Shown one piece after another: positions 45,641 through 57,342 of a stretch of DNA of 64,000 nt; position 1 is the stretch's first letter, and each line of letters begins with the position of its first letter. Both the position numbers and the translations under genes were made by a program. Under the pieces are notes generated by a model. That model ran no database searches. It saw only the letters and a program-made list of their open reading frames with translations, and had not been told where the DNA came from. Location: positions 44,941,820 through 45,005,819 of the forward strand of contig OZ024724.1 in NCBI GenBank assembly GCA_964016875.1. The letters are read 5' to 3'. The DNA is from Fallopia convolvulus (taxonomy: Eukaryota > Streptophyta > Magnoliopsida > Caryophyllales > Polygonaceae).

Positions 45641-46300
45641 AATTCTCCTCCGTTGACAATCAACTTGTCCTCAATTCGAAAATCAGAAAAAACATACGGA
45701 TTTGCTCAAGCGGTTCCCATGAAGCATCAACGTCGGAACCATCAGCAACTTGAGTTAACAACTGCACAAAATCACCCCTCTTCTTGACAAATTTAGACAA
45801 CCTCAACACTAGGTTATTGAAGTTGCCACCTGGATCAAAGACTTGTGTAATTGACGAGTATTTCAACATCTTCAAATCATATAATAGGGATTTGTATATG
45901 CACAACCATTCACTACCTAGTAACAAAACACAACCTCCAAATTGGATAACTCTTGGGCCAAATTTCCCATTACTACGACCCATCCAAATAATCACCATCC
46001 AGCCATTCGGTTATGCCCAAACAGAACTCATGACCAAACAGATCTTCATTGGAAAACCAGACAGAAACAACTGAAGACCCTTTTGACAGGCTCATGCCCA
46101 GAATTCCTGGGTTAAAAACTAAGTTTCTATCCCACCATGTGTGCTTGTCAAAATTCACATCAATTACCGGTGAGAATTTAACAACATGGCTAATCAAATG
46201 TGGTTCCAATTTAAGCACTTCATGCCGAGACATTTCAACAAACACCTTGTGTGCAACTGAAATTTCTGAGATATCCAAAAACGCAATTGAATTCAACTTG
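45641..46300 (-). pseudogene. Degenerate Ty3/gypsy polyprotein tail
   Basis: The minus-strand frames 46296-45973 and 45998-45660 overlap. The end of the second reads SWEPLEQIRMFF, and a shifted frame continues FRIEDKLIVNGGEL. That W-E-P...F...L-E-D-K...G-G pattern is typical of the C-terminal end of chromodomain Ty3/gypsy polyproteins. The upstream parts are not recognisable, and a small A/C-rich repeat (46305-46375) follows. No functional product is expected. The assignment rests only on the terminal pattern. Confidence 0.4.
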
Positions 46301-46914
46301 AACTCACCGAAACTGAACTCACCGAATTCATCAACTGAATCATCAATTCAAACTGAATTATCAAATGAATCGATATGTGTAGGTAATTTGTGTCAAGTCA
46401 TCAAATCCCTATAAGAGCATGTTGAGGTTAGCAAGTCATATTGATAATGTCGATTGAGAAATTAACATGTATGACTTTCCATGATGTGATTATAGAGAGT
46501 TGTCATGTATGAAATGATCCAAAGGATATTGCACACCAACACCGAGGATTGGAACCTCGTGTGCCATGGCACAAAGCAAGGGCGCGCTTTGGAGATGGCG
46601 TCGCTCGGAGTCGGCACGGTGCATCGGCACCATGCAAGGGCATGGCACGGCGAGGATGTCGATCTTGAGGTTCGAGGCTCGGTGGGTTGGGGCACGCCTA
46701 GTGATTGAACTTGAGGTTCATGTCACGGCTGTTAAGGCGCGCCTATGGTGGTGCAATGGCACGGTCAAGGCTACACGAGGCTAGCGACGCATCATGGAGT
46801 GTGCGGTGAAGCTTGCGGCGCGCCTAGGGCATTGGCCCATGGCACCGAGTCCTAGTTGTGTAGCTAAGGTAAGATTTTTAGCTTTGTATTTGAGTCTTGT
46901 AGCTTTGTGCATGT

Positions 46915-47225
46915 TCTAATGTAAATTATGAAGCTTCCCTAAGCTTGGTAGATGCTCTAAGCAAGAACCAAAGCTTAAGTTTAGCTTGGCACATAACTAT
47001 GTATGCTAGAAAGAAGTATTAAAGTTTCATACTAGCTTAGAGTTAGCTCGAGGAGCTTGAACAAGCTCTAGACTCGTTGTATAAGCTTTATAAGAAGCTC
47101 ATGTAGCTAGGAATTAGCTCATGGAAGCTCAATCTAGCTCACTCTAGCTCAATTTAGCTCAACAAGCTAGAAAGTCATCTCAACCAGCTCAAACGTAGCT
47201 CAAGCCAGCTCAACTAGCTAAGGGC
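46915..47225. repeat. AGCT/AGCTCA-rich array
   Basis: The palindromic tetranucleotide AGCT occurs some 25 times in about 300 bp, often as TAGCTCA or AAGCTC. It forms a degenerate short-period array upstream of the small gene. Confidence 0.75.
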
Positions 47226-47764
47226 CAGTGACACTAGGTAAGTGACCTAGCTAGGTGTGGGGCTAGGTGGGCCGGTCCATGGGGCGTGCCTATGGGTTGT
47301 TGGGCCGAGAGCACATGCGCATGGCATGGGCTGCGTGCCTTGCCATTTGGGCCGAACTCTTGGGATTTTGGATTGGATTTTTGGGCTTTCTCTTGGGCTG
47401 ATTATAGGCTGGATTTAATGTCTATTTGGAGTCCAAGGGGGATGTATGTAGACGCCCAAAAGGATGACAAGGAAAGAGAAAGGGAAGTTGCAACTACTTC
47501 TCCTAAAAACAATCTCGGCCTCCCATTTGTGTAACCGAATGTAACCGCCATTGTGGGCAATTTTTGGACATTATTCTCACGCCTATTTAAGGGGGAGAAT
47601 GTCGTGCTTTGAGGGCATGAAACACACGAGAAAAACAGTCCATACTTCCACACAAATTCGGTAGAAGAAAGACACACATAGTCGAGTAGACTAGTCGTTG
47701 TTTTGAGTGGGTTTTCACAAGATCAAACACGAGTGTGAGAGGGATCATGGATCGATAATCAAGC

Positions 47765-48829
47765 ATGAAGAAGGAACCTCAAGAGGCGTTGGATGGGCAG
47801 TTCGTTCGTGTGAAGGATGAACCACAAACGTCTTGGGAAGAAGACTTCGTTCAAGTCAAGATAGAAGCGAATCATGGAATCGAATAAGGTACGCTTGTTC
47901 TTAATGGATGTGTCTTGCCAACACGTCTATTGTTTCGTATGGTACGTTTTATCTCACAACGATATTGCATAAACCCTTGGCATGGAATAGGGGTAATATA
48001 CGTGGAAGGAAAGCGGGATCTCATTCCGTGACTCGTAGTCTTTATCCAAGTAATAAGATGTTGATTGGGTGGATGCTGATTGCCTTCGGGGCTACACCCA
48101 ATGAGACTACCCTTCAATAGGTCTACTCATGAGATTACCTTTATGGTCTACTCGAATCGCCTTGTATGTACAAGGGTCGACTTTCACTTCAGCTCTAACA
48201 ATGGGAATACGCTTTTATGATTGCATACATACCCTAAAACTCAACAATCTTCAACGTATATTTTGTTAATCTTTGCATTCATATGTTTATGTTTATGTTT
48301 GCATTGTTGGTTTTGTCTTGTTAAGTTTGAGGATTTGGCTAGACGAGGGGATAAAACGGTCGATGACGTTACCTCTCAATTGAGGGAAGTCAAAGTCGAG
48401 CCTCTTAGTCCCATAAGGCCGATCAAAGTGGATTAAGGTGGACTCCAAGACTTTGACGAATGGCTTGAGGAGTACAACAAAAGCAACTTGTATTGGGATT
48501 GGGTCCTCGCTAATGTGAGGGGTGAACCCGATCTCGAAGATGCTATCGAAGATGAGGTCCTTGCGCCTCAACCCTCCAAGGAGATGGAGGCTCGTGGTCC
48601 AAGGCGTGGACATGAGGCAAAGCAAGGGTACTCGAGGTTCAAGCGTCGTACGACGTCGAGGGCTAGGCACTCACGTGCCAAGCCAAGGAGCGGCGTCCCT
48701 AGGGGCACGCCTTTGGGTGATAGAGGAGCCTCGATTGGAGACAATTATTGGCGAGTGGTCTATGGGGATCGAAGGCCAATGAAACCGGTTTATTGCTCTT
48801 TATGTGGCGTAAGGCGCCATGTTTGATTG
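47765..48829 (+). CDS. Unidentified small gene of the non-autonomous element, possibly gag-derived
   Basis: A possible first exon starts at the ATG 47765 and reads about 40 codons to a TAA immediately before an AAG|GTACGC donor (47887). A second block, 48330-48826, follows an acceptor-like TTGTTAAG and holds one in-frame TAA (48434-48436). Upstream, a TATTTAAG TATA-like word (47583) and a leader are visible. The protein is not recognised. It contains several psi-K-x-E/D motifs (VKDEP, VKIEA, VKVEP, IKVD), an acidic middle, an Arg/Ser-rich stretch, and ends CSLCGVRRHV, the first three ligands of a CCHC zinc knuckle. That hints at a gag relic. The exon model is tentative. Confidence 0.35.
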
Positions 48830-48839
48830 TATATCTTGT

Positions 48840-51800
48840 AATGTTTCCTTATGTACGTGTGTATGTGTGTTTAACATTAGAAGTGTGTTTTAAACTCTAT
48901 GTGTGTTGTATGCCTTGATTAAGGGGCAATAGTGTGTTAATTGATCAAAATAAGATCATGTAATGTTTCTGGTTCATAATAAACAATGGTTTGATTCAAT
49001 GATAATCTTAACAACATGTGTGCATGGAAAGGACTAAAAGTCCAATTCTTGAGATCGACTTTACAAGGTTGATTCTGGGTTCATTCATTTTGGATGATCC
49101 TAACCAGATTACCTTGAGTCGACCATTCTTTGATTGGGACGACTCATGCTCTATACTACCTTCGGGTCTACTAGAGTAATTAGACTACCTTTGGGTCTAC
49201 TAATGAAAGGGTCTACTGGATTGCCCCCCACGTGAGAGGGTATACACATGTTGACCATGAATGCACTAAAGAACACAAAAAGAGATGGTTAGAATCTCTT
49301 TGATAAGATGCATGTGGAAGTTCACATGGTGATTTCATGGAAATCATGCTTCTTATGGAAAAGGAAATATGAAAGTCTTGATTGGTTTAAATTGAGATTT
49401 TGTTATACTTATAGTGACCAATGGTTGCTTGAGAGTGAGATCTCTCATGGCTTGGTCAAACAAAGTTTGACAAGGCTGAAAAGTGTCAAATGAAACTTTG
49501 ATACTTTGGCATGACAAAAAAAAAGGTTCATGTAAAGACCGTTAAGTCATATGGTTGAATCCTAAAGGTTAATGACTTGTCTATTTTAAGTATGGTTTGA
49601 TATTAACTTGTATACATGTTAACATGATGATATGCCTTGAAAAGACTTGTAAATGTCAAAAGTATTTCCTTGATAAAAGAGGATTGGCGCATTAGATGTC
49701 TAGGGTTAAAAACCTAGATACGCCCTTGGCTAGGCCTTAGGCGCGCCGGGCGGTGTTGAGACTCGGCACCAGTCCTCACGACACTAGGAGCTCGTGGTGG
49801 AGAAACCCACGGAGCACCATAGGAACGCCCGTGTAGGGCCGCTGTCTAGATCCCCTCAGCACATGGCACAAGACGCTCATCGTCGCAAGAGGAAGCGTCG
49901 TGTCGATAGCAATGCCAAGGCCTTGGCATGATCGTGGATCGCATATGCCTAAGCACGCTGAGTCGTGATGCTCGGTGCATGGCGTGGCTCGATTTGCGAA
50001 GCAAGGAAATGATGCGCATGGACCCGATGCGTTGCTAACGGAGTGCAAGACACTTGGCACTCGGCGACGCGGTGTCTAGTTTGAACCTCGACACGGTTGG
50101 GATGCACTAGGCGCGCCAAGGCTGGTTGAAACCTAAGCCTTGGCCACGATGGGTGTTCGACGCTCGGCGTCGGTGCACTCGTTTGGCAAATAAGGCACGC
50201 CTACTATAGGCTTTCATATTGATTTGTTTAAATCAATAAAACCATATTTGAAGTCATGTTAGGTTTCCCTAGTTTAGGATTTGGTAATATTGTGATTGAG
50301 TTTAGAAACTTGGCTTATCACATGTTCCATATGATTGTTTTGAAAGGCTCATGTTCTATGTCATTAGAATGGATAGAACTTGTTTGAAAAGTTTGAAAGG
50401 CTGGTTTCAAGACTTTCAAATTAACGAGTTATGGTCTAGGAGAGACTGTGAGTCTGTGAGGAATTATTTCAATCCTCGTATCCAAGGAAAGTGTCAATGT
50501 GCCATGAAGGCTTAATTTTGACAACTTTGGTTAATTAGTCCTATGGTTAACAAACCATTAAAGGATTAATGAAAATTAATGACATGGTTAACAACGACAA
50601 ATCTAAACATGTGTGTAAGCACTTGTGGAAAGATGATTGTCTTATGAGAAAAATTCTTCTAGTGTTCTTTGGTAAAAGTTTTCTAAAGAAAGAAGAATTG
50701 AATCATCTCATGTTGTTACATGGATGATGATCCTATGGAAACTTCCAATTAAGTGGGGGTTAGGATGAAAGGAACATAAAAGTGGAACACTTTGTGTTGA
50801 ATGGTCAAAATGAATGTCATTTGGAAGTTTTCGAAAGATTACAAATGCTTATAGCATGATATGATATAGTAAGTTTAATCACTTTGGTTAAAGAAGTGTT
50901 TAATGAAACTATATGAAATTACATGGTTTATTTGGTAAGAAACCAAATAAAATGGATAAGAATGGAAATGGAATTCCATGTGTATACACATGTTTTGAGA
51001 ACACCAATTTATCTATGAACACACAATTATAAGTTAGGTGTGTCATGTCTTGAGGACGCTCAAGTGAAGATTAAGGTGTTGATATCTTGACATAGGCCAT
51101 TTTTCAAATATATGATAGATGCATAAAACATTGGATGTGTATAAAGACTTTCTAGGTTGGAAAGTTTGAAAGCAAGTTGGACCACTAAAATATGGAAGAC
51201 CTTTAGTATACAATTGGTCACGAATTCCTATTTGGGTGATGGGCCGGCATTCTTGGAGTTTCCAAGAGGCAATTTGCTATACTTCGACTTCAAGTCGGAA
51301 AGTGACATCTAAGTGTGAGGGAACCTTGTACTAAGGCACATTCCATACTTAGAGTCAACTCGTTTGAGTTTTGTTAAGCATAACGAATTTGTTGATTTCT
51401 CACCGAGAAGATTGGCATAAGTGTTTGTGTTAAATTCAAATCGAGGGATGGGGTTAACATCCTTATAAACTTTATGATTTGGACACCTAATTCCCCCTCA
51501 TCAAAAGGTGTGGGCTGAATTCAATGTGGAAAGCCAAAGTCATGGAGTTGGAGAGCATACAAAATTTCCCATCAAGGTATATTTGCTCTAGACCACATGA
51601 AACTAGTTTTGAAACAATGCTTTCATTAATGAGTTCTTGGAAGTTGCTAATGTGGAGCATGTTAGAGAACTCAACTATGCATATGTGGAAGTGTAAGGCT
51701 TCTTTCAAGTTAAAGTTCAAGGATGACTCAACTAAAGCATATGTGAGAGGATATGGGACGAAAGAGCCTTTACAAAAGCGTCAAGTAAAAGAATAAGCGT

Positions 51801-51990
51801 CAGAACTCTTGTGTAATTCTTACGACGTGCACTTAGACAAGTTGATTGGTTCAATTCTTAGAACACCATGATTCTTTAGTGCATGATTGTAATTTTTACA
51901 AGTTATAAATTCAAGTCTACGAACATTTATTTTTATACATAGAGTTTGTTTAATAAAACTTTGAGTTTTGATTACATTGCTCAAATTTGG
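48840..51990. other. Interior of the non-autonomous element without recognised genes
   Basis: Low-information sequence with repeated phrases, GGCGCGCC word clusters at 49690-50200 and a 90-codon open frame at 51524-51796 that I do not recognise. Nothing else is supported. Confidence 0.5.
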
Positions 51991-52165
51991 GAGGAATGTT
52001 GGTGATTTGTGTCAAGTCATCAAATCCCTATAAGAGCATGTTGAGGTTAGCAAGTCATATTGATAATGTCAATTGAGAAATTAACATGTATGACTTTCCA
52101 TGATGTGATTATAGAGAGTTGTCATGTATGAAATGATCCAAAGGATATTGCACAACAACACCGAG

Positions 52166-54425
52166 GATCCAAAGATTGTAGTCTTAGGGAAGTAAGGGTC
52201 GAGTCCACAAGGAGGAGATTTATCTTCGAGTTGGAATTTGGACTCGGAGTAAAAACATGAATTGTAGCTCTTTGGATTAGCTTTCCAATGATGCCAAACT
52301 CAACTTTATCAGATCACTATAGCTTCCGAACGAGCTCTCAAAAGACAGAGGTGTCGAACCAGCAACTCCAATGGATGGCCCGAATTCAAGCATTCTTCTC
52401 CCGATTCCATTCCTTTCACTCTTGTTCACTTTAAGACTTGTAAAACAACATAGAACAAGTGCAAAAACCCAATACTCCTAGACACTCTAATAACTTATAG
52501 AAACTAACTAAAACTACCTAAAAACAACGCAAAAGAAATGTAAACATGCATCCTAAACACTACCTAAATGCATGCTATCAAATTCCCCCATGCTTAAACT
52601 TTGCTTGTCCTCAAGCAAGAAGTAGATCCAAAACACACCACAGAAATGCAATCATACATCCATCTCAAGTCAAACAAGCATTTCACATATAATCAAAAAC
52701 CCAACCAAGACTTCCTAGCATGCATTATAATAAGCAAAAAGTAAAGACCATTCATTCGTTCTAGACCTCACCAAGGAAATTGTGTTTGCACTCAACTCTC
52801 AAGTGTATAAAGGACGTGTTTCACTCAAAAATCACCCATGAAAACTAGACTACCATATGCTTGCATTAGAGTTCTAAATCTCCACCGTTGGGGATCAAAT
52901 ACATAACAAAAATCATGAGGTCTTTTTCAGGCTTGTAATGGAGCCAAGGTAAAGAGAAATTTGGAAGAGATAATATTTGGCATGTGGTGCTAAATCCGGG
53001 ATAAAGAACTAATACTAAACCCGAATCAACACTTTCTTTTTCTTACTTCAACACCATACACACTTTTATACACTTTGTTTCTTTCTTCACTTTTTTTCTT
53101 TGCCTCTTCTTCAACTCTTTCTTTGCTTTATGAAGACTACTAACAATTAAACTGAACTTTTTCTTTTGCTTTTCACAAACTTTTCATCTTCATCATTTTT
53201 TTTTCACTTTGAAACCAAGAGTTTTATTTCCTCTTTTTCCACCTTTTTCTCCAACTCTCCCATACTTATACATAACTCACACAAAACAAAAACACAACCT
53301 AAAGTCCTAAATCCCGGATGGGTCAAGCTTATTTAGCTAGGAAAATTTTGTGGAGTTATCAAAAATAGGCTTAAAGCTCAAAAGAAATGGGGTATCAAGA
53401 ACATGGATCTCGTAAGGTAGGAAGGAAAATAATAGGCTTATAACAAAACATTGCCTCAATCATTTTAATGTCATGCATTTAATCATATAAAGCAGTCTTG
53501 AAAAAGAGTCATAACGCAAGTTCTAGAGCTAGATAGTCATGGTGATACACTCAAGAATGTAGAGAACAAATATAATCATGAAAGGCCAAAAATATCTCAC
53601 ATGGCTAATTTTTGTCTAGAACTTCAGAATGAATCAAATACCCAAGCTAAATACATGCTCAGTCCTATAATCAAAGTATTTAATCAATGATCATGCTCAT
53701 ATCATATCAACTTCAGCAAATCATGCAAATCATGGGTTAGAATTCATACTCAACTTAGAGAAACAAGAAGAATCAAACAATGGGGAAATATGAACCAAAA
53801 TGCAATATTTTTGTATTTTTATGAATTTTCTGATTTTTTGTTCATTTTTTTCAAGAATTTTAATCAATGCAAAATATAAAGTTAACATGCCTAATCTAAT
53901 GAAACTACATGAATGCAAAGCAAGTAATTCCCTTAATTCCCCCATGCTTAAATCTTACATTGTCCCCAATGTAAAGTAAAAGTAAAGAGAAAGAGAAGAA
54001 CTCACAAACCAACTACTAATTTGGGTAATGGAATGGTGGTGAGCAACATCAAAAGGACCAAAAATCAACATTTGTGAGGTGGCGGGCAGGCGGCGGGCTG
54101 GCGGTGGGTGCCGCCGTGCTTACGGCGGTCGCCGCTAGCCACTTCGTAGCGAAGGCCCTTTGAAATTAATTGGCGGCGGGTGCCGCCGTGTTGGTGGCGG
54201 GCGCCGCCAGTTCTGTTGCGCTCCCTTACACCTACCTGCAGTTTAGTCCAACACAGAAACAAAGGAAAGACCAAAACAAAAACAACTAAACTAGAAAAAA
54301 AAACCTATGTCGGGTTGCCTCCCGACAAGCGCCTTATTTAACGTCGTGGCTCGACGTTTAGCATAAATTGACAAGATTAGACATTGTCAATGCTCTTATC
54401 AACCTATCAAACCCTTGTGCACACA
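52166..54425 (-). mobile_element. Athila copy D, 3' remnant (minus strand)
   Basis: On the minus strand: pol-end region with the AGGCAA hairpin (54327-54308), GC-rich palindromic words of the GGCGGGTGCCGCC type (54220-54065), then directly the last bases of the Athila ORF region, a polypurine-like tract (about 53952-53936), a 1.35-kb non-coding region, the true tract TTAAGCATGGGGGAATT (52597-52581) and an LTR fragment (52580-52166, TGATAGCATGCA). The Athila ORF itself is deleted. The LTR is cut by the element at 46378-52168. Confidence 0.75.
54308..54327 (-). ncRNA. Hairpin with AGGCAA loop at the end of pol, Athila copy D
   Basis: Perfect 7-bp stem TGTCGGG/CCCGACA with loop AGGCAA. One stem pair differs compensatorily from the copy A hairpin at 17407-17422. 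Confidence 0.6.
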
Positions 54426-54426
54426 T

Positions 54427-55478
54427 CTAAAAAAAACATAAGTAACACCATGATAAATTAAAGATGCATAATATAACTTTCAAAGACCGTTTTAACTTAT
54501 CAAACATATGTGCCCAGTTGGCATGAACTGGCATTTGCTCAAATAAATCTAGCACAAGTGGTGGCTTTAGAAAATACTTACAGTATGAATCAAAGCACTT
54601 GTCAGCAATACCACTTGTATCCAAGATGAACTCCATACATTCTCCATCTTCCACCTTGTGTTGTAGACTTGGCTCCTCATCTTGGAACTCCATAAGCTCC
54701 TGATGTGAGAAAGTGGGGATGATCGACCACTTTGATTACTTCCTCCTGCATATGAAGGTCCTCCATACCCACCACTTTCTCCAAATCCAAATGGTAGAAA
54801 TGTACTATCGAAATTTCCATAGTGAAAATTAGTCTCAAAACTACTTTGGAATTGGTTCAAATTACTAACATTACCGTAACCAAATGGAGGGAGTGGTTGT
54901 GACTCACGAGCTTTTCCCTTCATGCTTTCGGTCTTTCTCATCATTAAGAATTCACAATCCATTGGATCTGTTATAAAATCAAGGCTCGTGAGCATGATTT
55001 TATCTTCATCATGCTGGCGTTGGATATCCATCTTATTGGAGGTGTAATGCTCCATCTTGGAGACAAATCTTGCTTTCTCTAGCATGTTTTTCTCAAGCAT
55101 CTCTTTTATTGCTTGATTTTCGTCCATGATATTTTCATATCCCTTTTTCTTTTCCTCAGCAACTTTCCTTCTCGCCTTTTCCATCTTCGTTCCTATGGGA
55201 CACTCTTGTGAAGCAAGTTCATCATTGATGTACTCTTTCTCATCTTCATCTGCATCTAAATTAACACAAAATGATGGATTTTGAGATGTCCCTGATGTGC
55301 GAGAACCTACCTGAGATCCTTCAGATGAATCCTTCATCCTTCACGGTCTAGCAGTTTGTGGGGTAGCATTATCCAGCCATTTTTCTGCATTTTTCAAAAT
55401 TGGCCACACATGATCAAACTGAAAATCTTTCCTCTTGAAAGTCGGATCATCTTGGAAGGACTCTTTTGCTTTCTTCAA
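54427..55478 (-). pseudogene. NAM-associated / Myb-like Harbinger-partner type protein, degenerate
   Basis: On the minus strand an exon begins after an acceptor at about 55479 (CTCTAG). It reads KESFQDDPTFKRKDFQFDHVWPILKN, the block typical of plant NAM-associated (glutathione-S-transferase-T3-like) proteins that accompany PIF/Harbinger transposons. A TGA near 55340 interrupts it. The frame then continues 55337-54567 with a Ser-rich linker, CPIGTKMEKARRK and a long charged helix. A frameshift near 54695 leads into a second frame to 54427. The N-terminal Myb/SANT part and any transposase are not seen. It is non-functional. Confidence 0.55.
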
Positions 55479-55693
55479 CTAGAGAATGAAAACAAAACTA
55501 ATATGTTGTGTTTGAAGCATAAAACTAATATACATGATAACCTAGAAGCACAGTTGGGGTTGGAATAAGTCATTAGATCAGCCTTAAATAAGAGTCGATG
55601 GGACGTGCCATGATGCGCTTCAACTTCCGAGACAAGCTCAAAAAACCCTAGTGAAAATTGGGAGGGAAATTTTCCCGGGTTTTTTGGGGGGTA

Positions 55694-56190
55694 TTGTTGG
55701 GCCCCCCATAACCAAGCCCAAATTAGGCAAGGCCAAGATCCAATGAAGAGAAACGGAGATTTAGTGAGCTCCTCGCATTGAATGGAAAAGGCACGATCGA
55801 TCATGGAGATAAAATGGGCAAGCGAGATCTTCAGAAGAAAACGGCTACCACATTAATGGCGAAGGGCGATATCGGCAGGATTGGAAGGAAAGCAGATAGT
55901 TGATCAACGGTCAAGAGAGGGAGAGTGGATATAAAAGCTTAGGTCAATAAGGAAAAGAGGGCATCTGAACACTCAAAAAAACGTTCTTGTTATCCTTGTG
56001 CACTATTGATCACATCCATCGGAATCCATATTAACATTAGTTCTCCGGTCCTTTTGCTTAAATTATACTCTTGTATCATCGTTTTTCTATTCACAATCAT
56101 ATCTTTACTTTCAATTTTATCTCGTAATCATAGACTAACACGTTCTGACTTCTTGATTGGTTGAGATCCCCTCATTTTAGCAGATAACGC
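55694..56190 (+). repeat. LTR-like segment with adjacent purine tract
   Basis: It begins TGTTGGGCCCCCC just after GGGTTTTTTGGGGGGTAT, a polypurine-tract-like run, and contains GATATAAAAGC (about 55928) as a TATA box plus a CT-rich leader. This is consistent with a 3' or solo LTR on the plus strand. The right boundary is not defined and no target duplication was found. Confidence 0.45.
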
Positions 56191-57342
56191 GTTGCTCATT
56201 ATTCTACCCAAAACAGTTATAGTTGTCGATAGATTAAACCAAATTCTTGATAAATATAACTACATTCATACGTTTTTGCTCATGTTAGGATAAATGTGCT
56301 CATAAATTATTCATGAACAACCATCGGACAAAGCTAATTTCTGCTTGTGCATCAATTCTGGATCAATTTGCTACTCAGATTCTGTATATGACTCATTCGC
56401 TTATTTGGAAGCTTTTCAGATCAGAGGTGTGCACTTGGGGTTCCCATTTCAGTAAATTGAATCAATCGAAGAGTATCTGTTATATAAAATGGACACGTAA
56501 GTTTTCGTTATCACCTTTTATGCTCACAAACGTTACTTAATTATTTTGCATTTTATTAAAATACTAATTATAGTTGTTGAAGGACTATCCTAAATTTGTA
56601 TTGCTTTTACATGAATAATTTGCATTTTTCAGCTCTATATGCCAATTGTTTGGCTGGATATTTTGAGGAGCAACTTTGGAACTTTGCTTGGCCCGCTTGT
56701 TGTTGGCCTAATGATATGGGCATTACCTGTTGTGGTACTTATCATTTGATTTTTCTTCAAGTTAGGTGTTAATTAGGTTCCTTTTGTTGGCCATGATCCT
56801 TGTTTTCATGTGCAGCTCTCAATGTGCAGCTCTCCCTAACTTGGTTCACAAACAAGATTGTTGCTGGAGTTCTGGACTGTGCCAGGTTTTAGTGGGTCAA
56901 TTCTAAGCCTTTTTTGCTTCTAAAAATATAGGTATTGACTCTGTTAAGCATGAATGCGTTAAGTACCTTAAGCAACCTGCTCTTCCTGCTAGCGTAGCTT
57001 ATGTGCTTTTCAATTCCAAAATTATTCTTGCTCCTAGGGAATTGACAAGTGTGCTTTTATTGGTTGACGACCTTCATTTTAATATTAGTTCTTCTCAATT
57101 TCATTGAATTATAGTTTAGTGATTGAATGATTAATTGCTTTATCCAGATACACAAAATTGGATAATCTTGGATATCATACATCAGTTGGAAACAAGTTGT
57201 TCGTTGTGTTTTTTTTTTGCCTATGTGCTTTCTTCTATAGTTCCTCCCTGAAAGCATTAAGAGAAAAGGAAATGTAACTTGTAGTTGTTAGGGTCACTTT
57301 GACATATGAGATTCGTTCTTGCTTTCAATGTCCTCTATCCAG
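56191..57342. other. No gene recognised; possible decayed upstream exons of the DUF726 gene
   Basis: One stretch (56633-56750) after a TTTTTCAG acceptor-like site reads as a hydrophobic segment, but it matches no family I can name. The rest is AT-rich. Confidence 0.35.

Larger units (their letters stand above)
46378..52168 (+). mobile_element. Large non-autonomous LTR element with about 170-bp LTRs
   Basis: Direct repeats at 46378-46550 and 51997-52168 (TGTAGG/TGTTGG starts, then a nearly identical body containing CAAGTCATCAAATCCC) bracket 5.4 kb. The right copy is preceded by a purine tract TTGGGAGGAA (51987-51996), so it is the 3' LTR of a plus-strand element. Primer-binding site and target duplication are not resolved. 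The interior has no RT or integrase. It has G/C-rich GGCGCGCC word clusters (46560-46850, 49690-50200), an AGCT-rich array, and a small spliced-looking gene near 47.8-48.8 kb. It is inserted in the LTR of Athila copy D. Confidence 0.65.

Noticed and set aside
54065..54274. A 69-codon frame near the GC-rich block
   Set aside because: It is a translation of GGCGGGTGCCGCC words in the Athila copy D spacer.
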